A stretch of DNA of 64,000 nt from CAZYTM01 sp964649725 (GTDB taxonomy: Bacteria > Desulfobacterota > Desulfuromonadia > Geobacterales > Geobacteraceae). A program made the position numbers and the translations under genes. Below the pieces are notes generated by a model, which saw only the letters and a list, made by a program, of their open reading frames with translations, did no database searches and was not told where the DNA came from. The DNA is taken from positions 186,001 through 250,000 of the forward strand of contig CAZYTM010000005.1 of assembly GCA_964649725.1 (NCBI GenBank), read 5' to 3'. Positions 27,018 to 36,124 of the stretch are shown here, one piece after another (position 1 is the first letter of the stretch; the number at the start of each line of letters is the position of its first letter).

Positions 27018-27755
27018 ATGGAATGGCTGACTGACCCTCAGGTCTGGCTGGCGCTGGTCACCCTGACCGGGCTGGAGATAGTCCTCGGCATCGACAACAT
27101 CATCTTCATCTCCATCCTGGCCGGCAAGCTCCCCAAGGAGAAACAGGAGAAGGCCAGGGTCATAGGCCTCGGCCTGGCGCTTTTCACCCGGGTACTGCTC
27201 CTCTTCTCCCTCACCTGGCTGATGGGGCTCACCACCCCGTTCTTCACGATCATGCAAAAGGGGATATCAGGTCGTGACCTGATCCTGATCTGCGGCGGCA
27301 TCTTCCTCCTCTGGAAGAGCACCATGGAGATCCACGAGAAGCTGGAGGGTGAAGAGGAGCACGAAACGACCCGTGCCGCCGCATCATTCGCCGGGGTGCT
27401 GGTGCAGATCATGCTGCTCGACATCGTCTTCTCCCTCGACTCGATCATCACCGCTCTCGGCATGGCGAACCAGCTTGCTGTCATGGTGGCGGCAGTCGTC
27501 CTGGCGGTATTCTTCATGATGTTCTTCTCCGGTCACATCAGCGCCTTCGTGGAGCGGCATCCGACCATCAAGATGCTCGCCCTCTCCTTCCTCATCCTGA
27601 TCGGCGTGGCGCTGATCGGCGACGGTTTCGGCATGCATATCCCGAAGGGGTATATCTACTTTGCCATGGCCTTCTCGGTCATGGTAGAGATGCTCAACCT
27701 GAAGATGAGAAAACAGGGGAAACCGGTCAAGCTCCACCCTGGTTACCCTGAATAG
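27018..27755 (+). CDS. TerC-family membrane protein
   Basis: 245 residues with seven or so membrane segments. TerC motifs seen: LEIVLGIDNIIFISILA in the first helix and LLDIVFSLDSIITALGMA in the fifth, with the paired acidic residues thought to bind metal. TerC proteins (Alx in E. coli, MeeF/MeeY in Bacillus) export Mn2+ or metallate secreted enzymes. Second gene of the riboswitch operon, 76 bp after the GDT1-type gene and 18 bp before the ATPase. Ribosome site TAAGGAG. Confidence 0.92.
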   Translation: MEWLTDPQVWLALVTLTGLEIVLGIDNIIFISILAGKLPKEKQEKARVIGLGLALFTRVLLLFSLTWLMGLTTPFFTIMQKGISGRDLILICGGIFLLWKSTMEIHEKLEGEEEHETTRAAASFAGVLVQIMLLDIVFSLDSIITALGMANQLAVMVAAVVLAVFFMMFFSGHISAFVERHPTIKMLALSFLILIGVALIGDGFGMHIPKGYIYFAMAFSVMVEMLNLKMRKQGKPVKLHPGYPE

Positions 27756-27773
27756 CTGAATAAAGGGAGCTGC

Positions 27774-30494
27774 ATGGCAGATAACCAGATTGACAATCTC
27801 CTCCCACCCTCTACCCGGACCCGATGGCATAACCTGGCAACAGAAGAGGTCGCTACCATGCTGGCTGTGGAGTGCAGTTCCGGGCTCGACGCAGATGTCG
27901 CCAGCGAAAGGCTGCGCAACACCGGCTATAACCGTCTGCAGGAGAAGCCCCCCCGCTCCCTGTGGTTCCTCTTCTTCTCCCAGTTCAGGAGTCTGCTGAT
28001 CCTGATACTTATTTTCGCTGCTGCTCTGGCCGCAATAATCGGTAATGAACGGGATGCAATGGCGATCCTGGTGGTGGTGCTGCTCAACGCAGGGATCGGC
28101 TTCATTCAGGAGTACCGGGCCGAACAGAGCCTGGCGGCGCTGCGCAAGATGCTGCCGCTGCTGGCAAGGGTCCGACGGAACGGCAACAACGCTGAACTAC
28201 CGGCAGAACAGCTGGTGCCAGGGGATATCGTCCTGCTGGAGCCTGGTGACCGGGTCCCTGCCGATGGCCGGATAATTCAGGCGATCGGCCTGGAGATAAA
28301 CGAATCGGCCCTTACCGGCGAGGTGGCACCGGTTACCAAGTCAGCTGAGATATTGGGCAACGCCGGGACTCCGCTGGCAGAGCAGAGCAATATGGCCTTT
28401 TTGAACAGCCTGGTGACCCGTGGCCGGGGGGAGCTGCTGGTAACCGCCACCGGGATGCAGACCGAGATGGGAAAGCTGGCAGCCGAGCTGGCGACCATGG
28501 AGGAGAAACCGACCCCGCTACAGCTCCAGCTCGATCGACTCGGCAAGAGACTGGCGCTTCTTGCCGGAATACTGGTCGGGCTCCTCTTTCTCCTCAACCT
28601 GCTGCGGGGTGTACCGCTTGCGCGGGTGGTGCTCGACAGCATCGCCCTGGCCGTCGCCGCCATCCCGGAAGGTCTGCCGATTGTGGTGACCGTCACCCTG
28701 GCCCTCGGCATGCAGCAGATGGCCAGACAAAAGGCGGTGGTTAAACGGCTGGCAAGTGTCGAGACCCTCGGCTGCACCACGGTTATCTGCGCGGACAAGA
28801 CCGGCACACTGACAATGAACCAGATGGCAGTTCGCGCTTTCTGGTATGGTTCAAGACGATTCACCGTGACCGGAGATGGTTATCGTGGCGAGGGGAGAGT
28901 GCTGCCGGTGGCGACTGACGACAAGGTGCCGGCTCTGGAGCCGCTGCTGATCCCGCTGGTAGCCTGTAACGACAGCCGCATTGATGACGGCGCTCTGTTG
29001 GGAGACCCGACCGAAGGGGCGCTGCTGGCATTTGCCTTACAGCGGGGGGTGCATAAGAGCGCTGTCGATTTCGCCCTCCCCCGCCTGGCGGAAATCCCCT
29101 TCGAAGCCAGTCGCAAATACATGGCCACCTTCCATCGCGACAAGGAGAGTATCTGCCTCTTTGTCAAAGGGGCACCTGAACTGCTACTGCAACATTGCAC
29201 AAGCTATCTGGGGAGGTCCGGAAGAGAGCCGCTCAACAATGCAGCTCGACAGATGATCTTGCAGGAATACCGCAGCCTGGCAGCCCAGGGGTTACGGGGG
29301 CTGCTGGTGGCCAGCCGGACCCTGCCGGCCGGCACCGACCTTGCCGCGACCGACCTCTCCCCGTTGGTCTGGGAGCTTAACTGCTGCGGTCTGGTCGGAC
29401 TGCTCGACCCGCCGCGACCAGAGGCACAGGAGGCTATTCGCCTCTGCCAGAAGGCCGGCATCAAGGTGAAGATGATAACCGGCGACCACAGCGACACAGC
29501 CGCCAGTATTGCCAGCAGACTCGGCATCAAAGGCCAGGTCATGACCGGCAGCGAACTGGAGAAGATTGACAGTAAAGAGCTGGCGCAGAGGATCGACTCT
29601 ATCGGCGTCTTTGCCAGAGTTGTCCCGCTGCAGAAACTGCGTATCGTCAAGTCCCTGCAGGAGAATGGCGAGGTGGTAGCGATGACCGGTGACGGAGTGA
29701 ACGATGCGCCGGCCCTGCAGCGTGCCGACATCGGCGTAGCCATGGGGGTGGCCGGTACCGCAGTGGCGACCGAGGCGGCGGACATGGTCCTGACCGATGA
29801 CAATTTTGCCACTATTGTCGGCGCGGTCCGCGAAGGGAGGACCCTGTACGGCAATATCGTCAACTTCCTCCGTTTTCAGCTTGCCACCTCCCTGGGGGCG
29901 GTCATGACCGTATTCTTCGCCCCCTTCTGCGGCCTCCCTGACCCTTTCACACCGCTGCAGCTCCTCTGGATCAACCTGATCATGGATGGCCCGCCTGCCG
30001 TGACACTGGCCCTGGAGAGAGACCGCCCCGGTTCCATGAGCGAACCGCCGCGCCGCCTCAGTGACCATATCCTCAATCGGCAGCGGTCCATATGGGTCAT
30101 ATCTGCCAGCTCCGTTATGGCTGCCGGTACCCTGGCCGTACTCGCCATTGCCAGTCACTCCGGCACCCCGGATCATGCCATGACGCTTGCCTTTACCACC
30201 TTTGTGCTGTTCCAGTTCTTTAACATCTTCAATGCCCGCGATGAAGCGGAGAGCAATTTCAACCGCCGGCTTTTCCGCAATCGTCTGCTCTGGTTGGCGC
30301 TTGGCGGCGTATTGCTGCTGCAGATCATCGCCGTGCATTGGCCACCGGCGCAGGCGCTATTCCGCACCACCAGTCTCGACCCGGCCGACTGGCTGGTGGC
30401 ATGCGGCACCGCCGCTATCATCCTCCTCCTGGACGAAGGGCGAAAATGGCTCGGCCGCACGCAACGCCATAAGCCCGGAGGTCTCAAACAATGA
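27774..30494 (+). CDS. P2-type cation-transporting ATPase (Ca2+/Mn2+ type)
   Basis: 906 residues, full length. N-terminal cation-ATPase domain; TGEVAPVTK (actuator); PEGLP in M4 (Pro298) as in Ca2+/Mn2+ pumps; phosphorylation site DKTGTLT (Asp341); KGAPE in the nucleotide domain; TGDGVNDAPAL hinge; and M6 with LWINLIMDGPPA, like Pmr1. Within this operon Mn2+ (with or without Ca2+) export is the best reading; the family alone would not separate them. ATG 27774 follows AAGGGAG. Its end overlaps the PGPGW gene by 4 bp. Confidence 0.94.
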   Translation: MADNQIDNLLPPSTRTRWHNLATEEVATMLAVECSSGLDADVASERLRNTGYNRLQEKPPRSLWFLFFSQFRSLLILILIFAAALAAIIGNERDAMAILVVVLLNAGIGFIQEYRAEQSLAALRKMLPLLARVRRNGNNAELPAEQLVPGDIVLLEPGDRVPADGRIIQAIGLEINESALTGEVAPVTKSAEILGNAGTPLAEQSNMAFLNSLVTRGRGELLVTATGMQTEMGKLAAELATMEEKPTPLQLQLDRLGKRLALLAGILVGLLFLLNLLRGVPLARVVLDSIALAVAAIPEGLPIVVTVTLALGMQQMARQKAVVKRLASVETLGCTTVICADKTGTLTMNQMAVRAFWYGSRRFTVTGDGYRGEGRVLPVATDDKVPALEPLLIPLVACNDSRIDDGALLGDPTEGALLAFALQRGVHKSAVDFALPRLAEIPFEASRKYMATFHRDKESICLFVKGAPELLLQHCTSYLGRSGREPLNNAARQMILQEYRSLAAQGLRGLLVASRTLPAGTDLAATDLSPLVWELNCCGLVGLLDPPRPEAQEAIRLCQKAGIKVKMITGDHSDTAASIASRLGIKGQVMTGSELEKIDSKELAQRIDSIGVFARVVPLQKLRIVKSLQENGEVVAMTGDGVNDAPALQRADIGVAMGVAGTAVATEAADMVLTDDNFATIVGAVREGRTLYGNIVNFLRFQLATSLGAVMTVFFAPFCGLPDPFTPLQLLWINLIMDGPPAVTLALERDRPGSMSEPPRRLSDHILNRQRSIWVISASSVMAAGTLAVLAIASHSGTPDHAMTLAFTTFVLFQFFNIFNARDEAESNFNRRLFRNRLLWLALGGVLLLQIIAVHWPPAQALFRTTSLDPADWLVACGTAAIILLLDEGRKWLGRTQRHKPGGLKQ

Positions 30495-30700
30495 TGAGCT
30501 GGTCGCTGCGCAAGGCAAAACGGCTGATCGTTGCAGTGGCCGGCAGTACTGTCGTTCTGATCGGCATCGCCATGATCGTCCTGCCGGGACCGGCGATCAT
30601 CGTCATCCCCCTTGGCCTCGCCATCCTCGCCACGGAATTCGTCTGGGCGCGCAAACTATTGCACAGGGTCAAGGAACGGTTTGATAAAATGCGCAGATAG
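30491..30700 (+). CDS. Small PGPGW-type membrane protein
   Basis: 69 residues. Basic N-terminus, a hairpin of two membrane segments (about 13-30 and 32-48) around the family-type core IVLPGPAIIVIPLGLAILATEF, and a basic C-terminus. PGPGW proteins have no established function. Translation is coupled to the P-type ATPase by an ATGA overlap, which suggests a helper or regulatory role for the pump or the operon (inference). Confidence 0.85.
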   Translation: MMSWSLRKAKRLIVAVAGSTVVLIGIAMIVLPGPAIIVIPLGLAILATEFVWARKLLHRVKERFDKMRR

Positions 30701-30777
30701 GCCGACAAAGTCATTAATTATACCGGCTCTGTCATTGAACTCCGGGGTATCTCCTGGAGAGTATAAAGGAGTACCGC

Positions 30778-31704
30778 ATGACCCCCACTCAGCTGCTCTG
30801 GCTCGGCTTCGGCCTGGTCATCACCATCATGTTCGTCCTCGATCTCGGGGTCTTCAACCGGAAGAGCCACGAGATCCGTTTTCGCGAAGCGCTCGCCTGG
30901 ACCCTGGTCTGGGTCTCCCTGGCGGCCGCCTTCTGCGGCTGGATCTGGTACGAACGGGGGGGGGTCAAGGCGCTGGAGTTCGCCACCGCCTACCTGATCG
31001 AAGAGTCGCTGTCGGTCGACAACCTCTTTGTCTTCATCATGATCTTCGGCTACTTCCATGTCGGCAGACACCACCAGCCGAAGATCCTCAAGTGGGGGAT
31101 CATCGGCGCCCTGGTGCTGCGGGCGATCTTCATCATTGCCGGTATCGGGCTGATCGAACGGTTCCACTGGATGATCTACCTCTTTGGCGCGATACTGGTA
31201 TTTACCGGCATAAAGATAGCCTTTGGCAGTGATGCCCATGTAGCGCCGGAGAAGAATCTGCTAGTCCGCCTGGTAAGACGGTTCGTACCGATCACCAAGC
31301 GGATCCGCGGTGATCGCTTTTTCATCAACCGGAACGGGGTAAGGGCCGCCACCCCCCTCTTCCTTGCCCTGCTGGTGGTGGAGTCGAGCGACGTCATCTT
31401 TGCCATCGATTCGATCCCGGCGGTGCTGGCCATCTCCCGCGATCCTTTCATCGTCTACACCTCCAACGTCTTTGCCATCATGGGGCTCCGCTCCCTATAC
31501 TATCTGCTAGCCAATGTCATGGAGATGTTCGTCTACCTTAAGCTCGGGGTCTCCTTCATCCTCGCCTTTGTCGGCGCCAAGATGCTGCTCACCGACATAT
31601 ATCCTGTGCCGATCCACTTCTCCCTCGGCATAATAATCGGTTCACTGGCTATCGCCATCATCACCTCGATAACTATCGGCAAGAAGCACGGTCATCATCA
31701 TTGA
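30778..31704 (+). CDS. TerC/Alx-family membrane protein
   Basis: 308 residues, nine membrane segments, the longer Alx-type branch of TerC. Motifs: MFVLDLGVFNRKSHEI, EESLSVDNLFVFIMIF and the repeat-half SSDVIFAIDSIPAVLAI, plus the typical FSLGIIIGSLA. Alx in E. coli is itself a Mn2+ exporter controlled by a yybP-ykoY RNA. It ends in a His-rich GKKHGHHH tail that could bind metal. Fifth and last gene of the riboswitch operon, 77 bp after the PGPGW gene; ribosome site AAAGGAG. Confidence 0.92.
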   Translation: MTPTQLLWLGFGLVITIMFVLDLGVFNRKSHEIRFREALAWTLVWVSLAAAFCGWIWYERGGVKALEFATAYLIEESLSVDNLFVFIMIFGYFHVGRHHQPKILKWGIIGALVLRAIFIIAGIGLIERFHWMIYLFGAILVFTGIKIAFGSDAHVAPEKNLLVRLVRRFVPITKRIRGDRFFINRNGVRAATPLFLALLVVESSDVIFAIDSIPAVLAISRDPFIVYTSNVFAIMGLRSLYYLLANVMEMFVYLKLGVSFILAFVGAKMLLTDIYPVPIHFSLGIIIGSLAIAIITSITIGKKHGHHH

Positions 31705-31705
31705 G

Positions 31706-31735
31706 GGGGACAGTCCCCTTAAGGGGACAGTCCCC
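31706..31735. repeat. Duplicated GGGGACAGTCCCC palindrome
   Basis: Two copies of the 13-bp near-palindrome joined by TTAA, directly after the Alx-type gene. The whole unit is itself symmetric. REP-like repeats of this sequence occur in many bacterial genomes; here it may end the manganese operon transcript, though no T-run follows. Confidence 0.7.
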
Positions 31736-31804
31736 ATAATTTATGGTTGTCTCTCAGCAATACTTGCGCTATTTAAATTAAATCTAAACCAAGGAGGTTA
31801 TATT

Positions 31805-32317
31805 ATGCTCATAGGCAAGAAACTCTCTGTTGTGCTCTCACTATTTGTTCTGCTGCTGCTTGCCGCGGCAGGATGCTCTTATTTCAAGAGCGCCGTTATC
31901 AGTGAAATGGTGCCTGGAGCTAACCCGACAAGGGATAAACTTGAGTGCTGGCTGACCATCGAATTCAAGAAGCTCCCCAGCGGCATCAATCCGCGCGACG
32001 TCAAGGTCAGGTTCACCTCCATCGCCCTTGACGAGCCGGCCGAGTTCGACTGGGACTATATCGCCAGCCACGACGTCATTGCCCAGGGGATGATGAAAGG
32101 GTACAAGGATAATCCTGACAGTCAGCCAGGGAGCGACCCACCGCTCGGCATCCCGCTCAAGGTCAATTACCCGTTCAAGGCAAAAGAGGTGATCGAGTTG
32201 AAGCAGGGGGAAGTGATCAAGCTGAAGGCAGAACTCTATTGGGGGGGGAAGCTGGTCGATAGCGACGAGACTACCATCGAGCATGTCTACGGGCGGAAGA
32301 GTAAAGAGGGGAAATAG
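31805..32317 (+). CDS. Lipoprotein of unknown function
   Basis: 170 residues. Signal peptide with lipobox LAAAGC (Cys about 24), then a soluble domain of beta character with no motif I recognise (ECWLTIEFKKLPSGINPRDV, FDWDYIASHDVIAQGMM). Lipidation at Cys and export are well supported; location in inner or outer membrane is not (Ser follows the Cys, which by the E. coli rule favours the outer membrane). AAGGAGG precedes ATG 31805. It sits alone between the manganese operon and the histidine kinase. Confidence 0.75.
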   Translation: MLIGKKLSVVLSLFVLLLLAAAGCSYFKSAVISEMVPGANPTRDKLECWLTIEFKKLPSGINPRDVKVRFTSIALDEPAEFDWDYIASHDVIAQGMMKGYKDNPDSQPGSDPPLGIPLKVNYPFKAKEVIELKQGEVIKLKAELYWGGKLVDSDETTIEHVYGRKSKEGK

Positions 32318-32416
32318 CCCAAGCTTTCCAATTCTGCTCTTTATTGCCGCCTCGTTCAACCAATCTGCAACGGCCAGAGCAAGCTCCAGACAGACGAGCA
32401 GACAGCAGGAGCGACG

Positions 32417-34705
32417 ATGGAAACGGATAATCTCTACAAACTACTGTTCGAGCTTGCACAAGATGCCATCGTGGTCATTGAACCGGAGACGATGCTGCCG
32501 GTCACCTTCAATGACCCGATTCTGCATCTGCTTGGCTACACGCGGAAGGAATTTGCGACCTTAAGAATTGCCGATTGCGAGGTAGCTTCAGAGGAAGTGA
32601 CTGCTGAAAACTCTCTGGCAGGGATTCTCGACTGCGGTTCTGGCGATTGCGATACCCTGCTCCGAACCAGTAAGGGTGAGCTGAAGAGTGTCCGGGTGAT
32701 GGTCAGCACCATGGAATTGTCCGGGCAGAGATATATACATCTGGTCATAAGGGAGATAATCAGACGAAAAGAGGCGGAGAAGAAGCTTAAGGAGAGTGAA
32801 AATCGCTATCGCGCAGTGGTCGAGGATCAGACCGAGATAATCTGCCGATTCAAGCCGGACGGGACGATTCTCTTTGCGAATGAAGTATTCTGCCGTTTCT
32901 TCGGGAGAGCAAGGGATGATCTGATCGGCAAGAGATGGCAACCTGTAGCGTTCCCCGAAGATATCCCGGTAATCGAAGGGGATCTGTGTAAACTTGCTCC
33001 TGCGAATCCGGTGGTGGTGATCGAGAACCGCGTCTATTCAGGCTCAGGAGCTCTCCACTGGATACAATTCGTCAACCGCGGCTTCTTTGACAGCGAGGGC
33101 AAACTCTTTGAAATCCAGGCTGTCGGTCGTGACATCACCGAACTTAAATCTGTCCAGAATGCCCTGGACAAGGTGATGCGAGAACAGGAGATCATCCTTG
33201 AGAATGCCAATGTAGGTATCTCGATGATTGTCGACAGGAAACAACTCTGGGTCAACCGGAAGATGGAAGAGTTCTTTCAATATTCCAAGGAGGAGATGGT
33301 AGGACTGACCTCCAGGATGCTCTATCCTTCCGAGGAACAGTATGACCGACTTGGGGAGGAGGCCTATCCTCTCCTTGCCCAGGGGAAACCGTTCGAGACC
33401 GTTCAGAGGCTGCTCCGCCGGGACGGCTCATCCGTCTGGATACGCTATAACGGCAGGGCGATATCCCCCCCGGACATGAGCAAGGGGACTATCTGGATAC
33501 TGGAAGATATCACCGAACGGAAGCAGGCAGAGGAAGAGCTGCGCCAGAACCGGGAACTGTTGCATTCGATAATCGAGGGGATTTCTGATGCGATCTTCGT
33601 AAAAGAGTTGACCGGCCGCTACATCCACTTAAACAGTGCGGCATGCAAGATTGTCGGCAGAAGTCTTGTCGAGGTTATAGGCAAGAGCGACGCCGAGCTT
33701 TTCACCACTGCAGAGGCAAAGATTATCATGGAGAGGGACCAGGCAGTCATAACTTCCAGGGAGAGCATGACATTCGAGGAGGCATTAACCGACTGCAGTG
33801 GCAACAGGCTTGATCTGCTCTCAACCAAAGGTCCGCTTTTCGACAGCAATGGCGAGGTGCGGGGGATTTTCACTATTGCCCGTGAAGTTACCATGATAAA
33901 GATGGCCGAGAAGGTCCTGGCCAGAGCCAATGAAGAGCTGGAGCAGCAGGTAAAAGAGCGGACCGCGGCGCTTCAGTCGGTAAATTTTCAGCTGGCCGCA
34001 GAAGTAGCTGAGCGGCGGAGCATTGCCGAGGAACTGCTCGAACAGCAACATAAATTGGGGGCGATGACCCTCGAACTATCCCTTGCCGAGGAGAGGGAGC
34101 GTTGCCGCATCGCTGCCGAACTGCACGACCGGGTAGGCCAGCAACTGATCATGGGGAAAATCAGACTCGACGCACTGGCAAGCAGGTTGGGGGGTGATAA
34201 CTCCGATGCAGATGTCGATGCCATCAACAAGATTGTGGCAGAGTCTCTAAATGACATCAGGTCCCTCACCTTTCAGCTCCGCCCACCTATCCTGGCCAGT
34301 GCCGGGCTTGAGGCGGCACTGCAATGGCTGGCAGAAGAGATGCTGGAGGACCATAGGCTAAAGGTGGAGGTCGAGAAGGATAATCTCCCCAAGCCCCTGC
34401 AGTACGAGATAAGCTCATCCATATTCCAGGGTGTGCGCGAACTCCTGCTGAACGTGGTGAAGCACTCCGGGGTAAAGTCTGCCAGGCTCTCAATACTACG
34501 TGATGCCGATAACATCTGCATCACCATCACGGACAATGGGGCCGGTTTTGATATCGATGCAGCAAAGGAGCGCAAATCGAGAACAGGCGGGTTCGGGATA
34601 TTCAATATCCAGACCAGGGTTGAATATCTAGGGGGAAGCTTTACAATTGAATCTGCCCCTGGCAAGGGGACCAGAGGGGTGATCATCGCCCCGCTGAATA
34701 TCTGA
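32417..34705 (+). CDS. Cytosolic multi-PAS sensor histidine kinase (NarX/HisKA_3 type)
   Basis: 762 residues with no membrane segment. Four PAS domains are visible at roughly 8-118, 130-245, 255-372 and 378-495, then a coiled coil, a HisKA_3 dimerisation domain with ERCRIAAELHDRVGQQL (His570 the phosphorylation site) and an HATPase domain with DNGAGFD and GGFGIFNIQTRVEYLGG. It would phosphorylate the NarL-type regulator that starts 25 bp downstream. Ligand is unknown; PAS domains may hold haem or flavin. ATG 32417 follows AGGAGCG. Confidence 0.93.
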   Translation: METDNLYKLLFELAQDAIVVIEPETMLPVTFNDPILHLLGYTRKEFATLRIADCEVASEEVTAENSLAGILDCGSGDCDTLLRTSKGELKSVRVMVSTMELSGQRYIHLVIREIIRRKEAEKKLKESENRYRAVVEDQTEIICRFKPDGTILFANEVFCRFFGRARDDLIGKRWQPVAFPEDIPVIEGDLCKLAPANPVVVIENRVYSGSGALHWIQFVNRGFFDSEGKLFEIQAVGRDITELKSVQNALDKVMREQEIILENANVGISMIVDRKQLWVNRKMEEFFQYSKEEMVGLTSRMLYPSEEQYDRLGEEAYPLLAQGKPFETVQRLLRRDGSSVWIRYNGRAISPPDMSKGTIWILEDITERKQAEEELRQNRELLHSIIEGISDAIFVKELTGRYIHLNSAACKIVGRSLVEVIGKSDAELFTTAEAKIIMERDQAVITSRESMTFEEALTDCSGNRLDLLSTKGPLFDSNGEVRGIFTIAREVTMIKMAEKVLARANEELEQQVKERTAALQSVNFQLAAEVAERRSIAEELLEQQHKLGAMTLELSLAEERERCRIAAELHDRVGQQLIMGKIRLDALASRLGGDNSDADVDAINKIVAESLNDIRSLTFQLRPPILASAGLEAALQWLAEEMLEDHRLKVEVEKDNLPKPLQYEISSSIFQGVRELLLNVVKHSGVKSARLSILRDADNICITITDNGAGFDIDAAKERKSRTGGFGIFNIQTRVEYLGGSFTIESAPGKGTRGVIIAPLNI

Positions 34706-34730
34706 CCGGCATGCAGAGGAGCAGCTAAGG

Positions 34731-35381
34731 ATGAACCTCAACGTAATGATCGTCGATGACCACAAGATTGTCTGCGAGGGGCTTTGCGCTCTGCTGGAGA
34801 AGGAGGCTGATCTTCAGGTGGTAGCTACTGCCAACTGCGGCAGCATGGCATTGCAGCTGGCCCGGGAACACAAGCCTGACGTGATCGTCATGGACATCAG
34901 CATGCCAGACATAAATGGCATTGATGCCACCAGACAGATTGTCAGCGAGATGGGAAATGTCCGTGTCCTGGCACTCTCCATGGAGTCGGACCGGCGCTTT
35001 GTGGTGGAGGCATTGAAGGCAGGGGCAGCCGGCTACGTGATAAAGGATTCCGCCTTTGCGGAACTGGCAACGGCAATACGGACTGTCGCCAACAACGAGA
35101 CCTATCTCGGACCAAAGATCACTGAACTGATCATCAAGGATTATCTGCAGCGGATCCCTGAGGAGGTGTCAGCAACCTTTGAAAGCCTCACCCAGCGTGA
35201 GCGGGAGATACTGCAGCTGGTGGCAGCCGGAAAGAACAGCAAGGAGATTGCCCTGTTATGCAATGTCAGCACAAAGACCGTTGAAAACCAGCGCCTCAGC
35301 ATCATGAAGAAGCTCGACCTCTACAGTATAGCCGAACTGACCAAATATGCGATCAGAAAAGGTCTAACTTCGCTTAAGTAG
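34731..35381 (+). CDS. NarL/FixJ-family response regulator
   Basis: 216 residues: receiver domain with Asp55 in VIVMDISMPDINGID and a Lys in VIKDSAF, then a LuxR-type helix-turn-helix (LTQREREILQLVAAGKNSKEIAL, VSTKTVENQRLSIMKKL). Directly follows the multi-PAS kinase and is its likely partner. Targets are unknown, but the gap that follows has two copies of ACAAAAACCAC, 60 bp apart, that might be sites. Confidence 0.95.
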   Translation: MNLNVMIVDDHKIVCEGLCALLEKEADLQVVATANCGSMALQLAREHKPDVIVMDISMPDINGIDATRQIVSEMGNVRVLALSMESDRRFVVEALKAGAAGYVIKDSAFAELATAIRTVANNETYLGPKITELIIKDYLQRIPEEVSATFESLTQREREILQLVAAGKNSKEIALLCNVSTKTVENQRLSIMKKLDLYSIAELTKYAIRKGLTSLK

Positions 35382-35727
35382 ACTCTCCGTTGACAAAAAC
35401 CACCCTCTCCCGCTTGGGATATTGCGCAACCTTGCTAGGAATTCCCCTATTCACAAAAACCACACTTTGGTTATACTATAATTAATTAAATAATTTGTCA
35501 GACAAAAGAAGCGGTATCATCTATAGAGACTGATACCTGCCATCGCCCCGAGAGTGGTTATGTCAGAATTCTCTGTATCGACGACCGACTGAAAATCCGC
35601 AAGCAACTCAGTCGTCTGACCACTTCCTCTTTATCGACGTCGAATCAGCGGAAAAGGGGATCGTCTGGCGGGATAATACCAATAGCAGATTGGCAATTTC
35701 CCGATTCAGATAAAGAAAGCAGCTGCA
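35382..35727 (+). other. Intergenic region with spaced direct repeats and a promoter-like box
   Basis: 346 bp without a convincing gene. ACAAAAACCAC occurs at 35393-35403 and 35453-35463, exactly 60 bp apart. The second copy overlaps a possible promoter, TTCACA (35450-35455) with TATACT 16 bp later. The 3' part holds no motif I recognise. Confidence 0.45.
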
Positions 35728-36114
35728 ATGAAGACATTTAACATCATGCTGGTGGAAGATAATAGCGATGATGAAGAGTTGACCCTGCGGGCGCTCAGAA
35801 GAGCAGGATTCACTAATATCACTGTTGCAAGGGATGGCGCCGAAGCCCTGGATATCCTCCTGGGTGATGGTCGGTCTGGTGGCGGCAACAACTCTCTACC
35901 CGACCTGCTGTTGCTCGATCTGCGTCTGCCGAAGCTCGACGGGATAGATGTCTTGCGCAGACTTCGTTATGACGAGCGGACAAAGGGGATAAAGGTCATT
36001 GCCCTCTCATCATACGAAGATCCCTATGACCGTATGAATTGCAGAGAGCTCGGCGTGCTCGATTTCTGGCCCAAACCCCCTGACGGGGAGAGATTTGCAT
36101 CTCTTTTCCGCTGA
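35728..36114 (+). CDS. Single-domain response regulator (Rcp1-like receiver)
   Basis: 128 residues, a receiver with no output domain. Acidic pocket VEDNSDDEEL, phosphorylation Asp64 in LLLLDLRLPKLDGIDVLRRL and KP near the end. The NSDDE start and the loop between helix 2 and strand 3 resemble Rcp1-type receivers, which pass phosphate from PAS/phytochrome kinases. Orphan next to, but 350 bp away from, the multi-PAS kinase pair; it may be a second output of that kinase (inference). Slightly short at the C-terminal helix. Confidence 0.88.
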   Translation: MKTFNIMLVEDNSDDEELTLRALRRAGFTNITVARDGAEALDILLGDGRSGGGNNSLPDLLLLDLRLPKLDGIDVLRRLRYDERTKGIKVIALSSYEDPYDRMNCRELGVLDFWPKPPDGERFASLFR

Positions 36115-36124
36115 GCCCCCCTCT

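Noticed and set aside
29292..30338. 348-codon antisense frame inside the P-type ATPase gene
   Set aside because: Complement of a well-supported ATPase; low-complexity product typical of GC-rich shadow frames.
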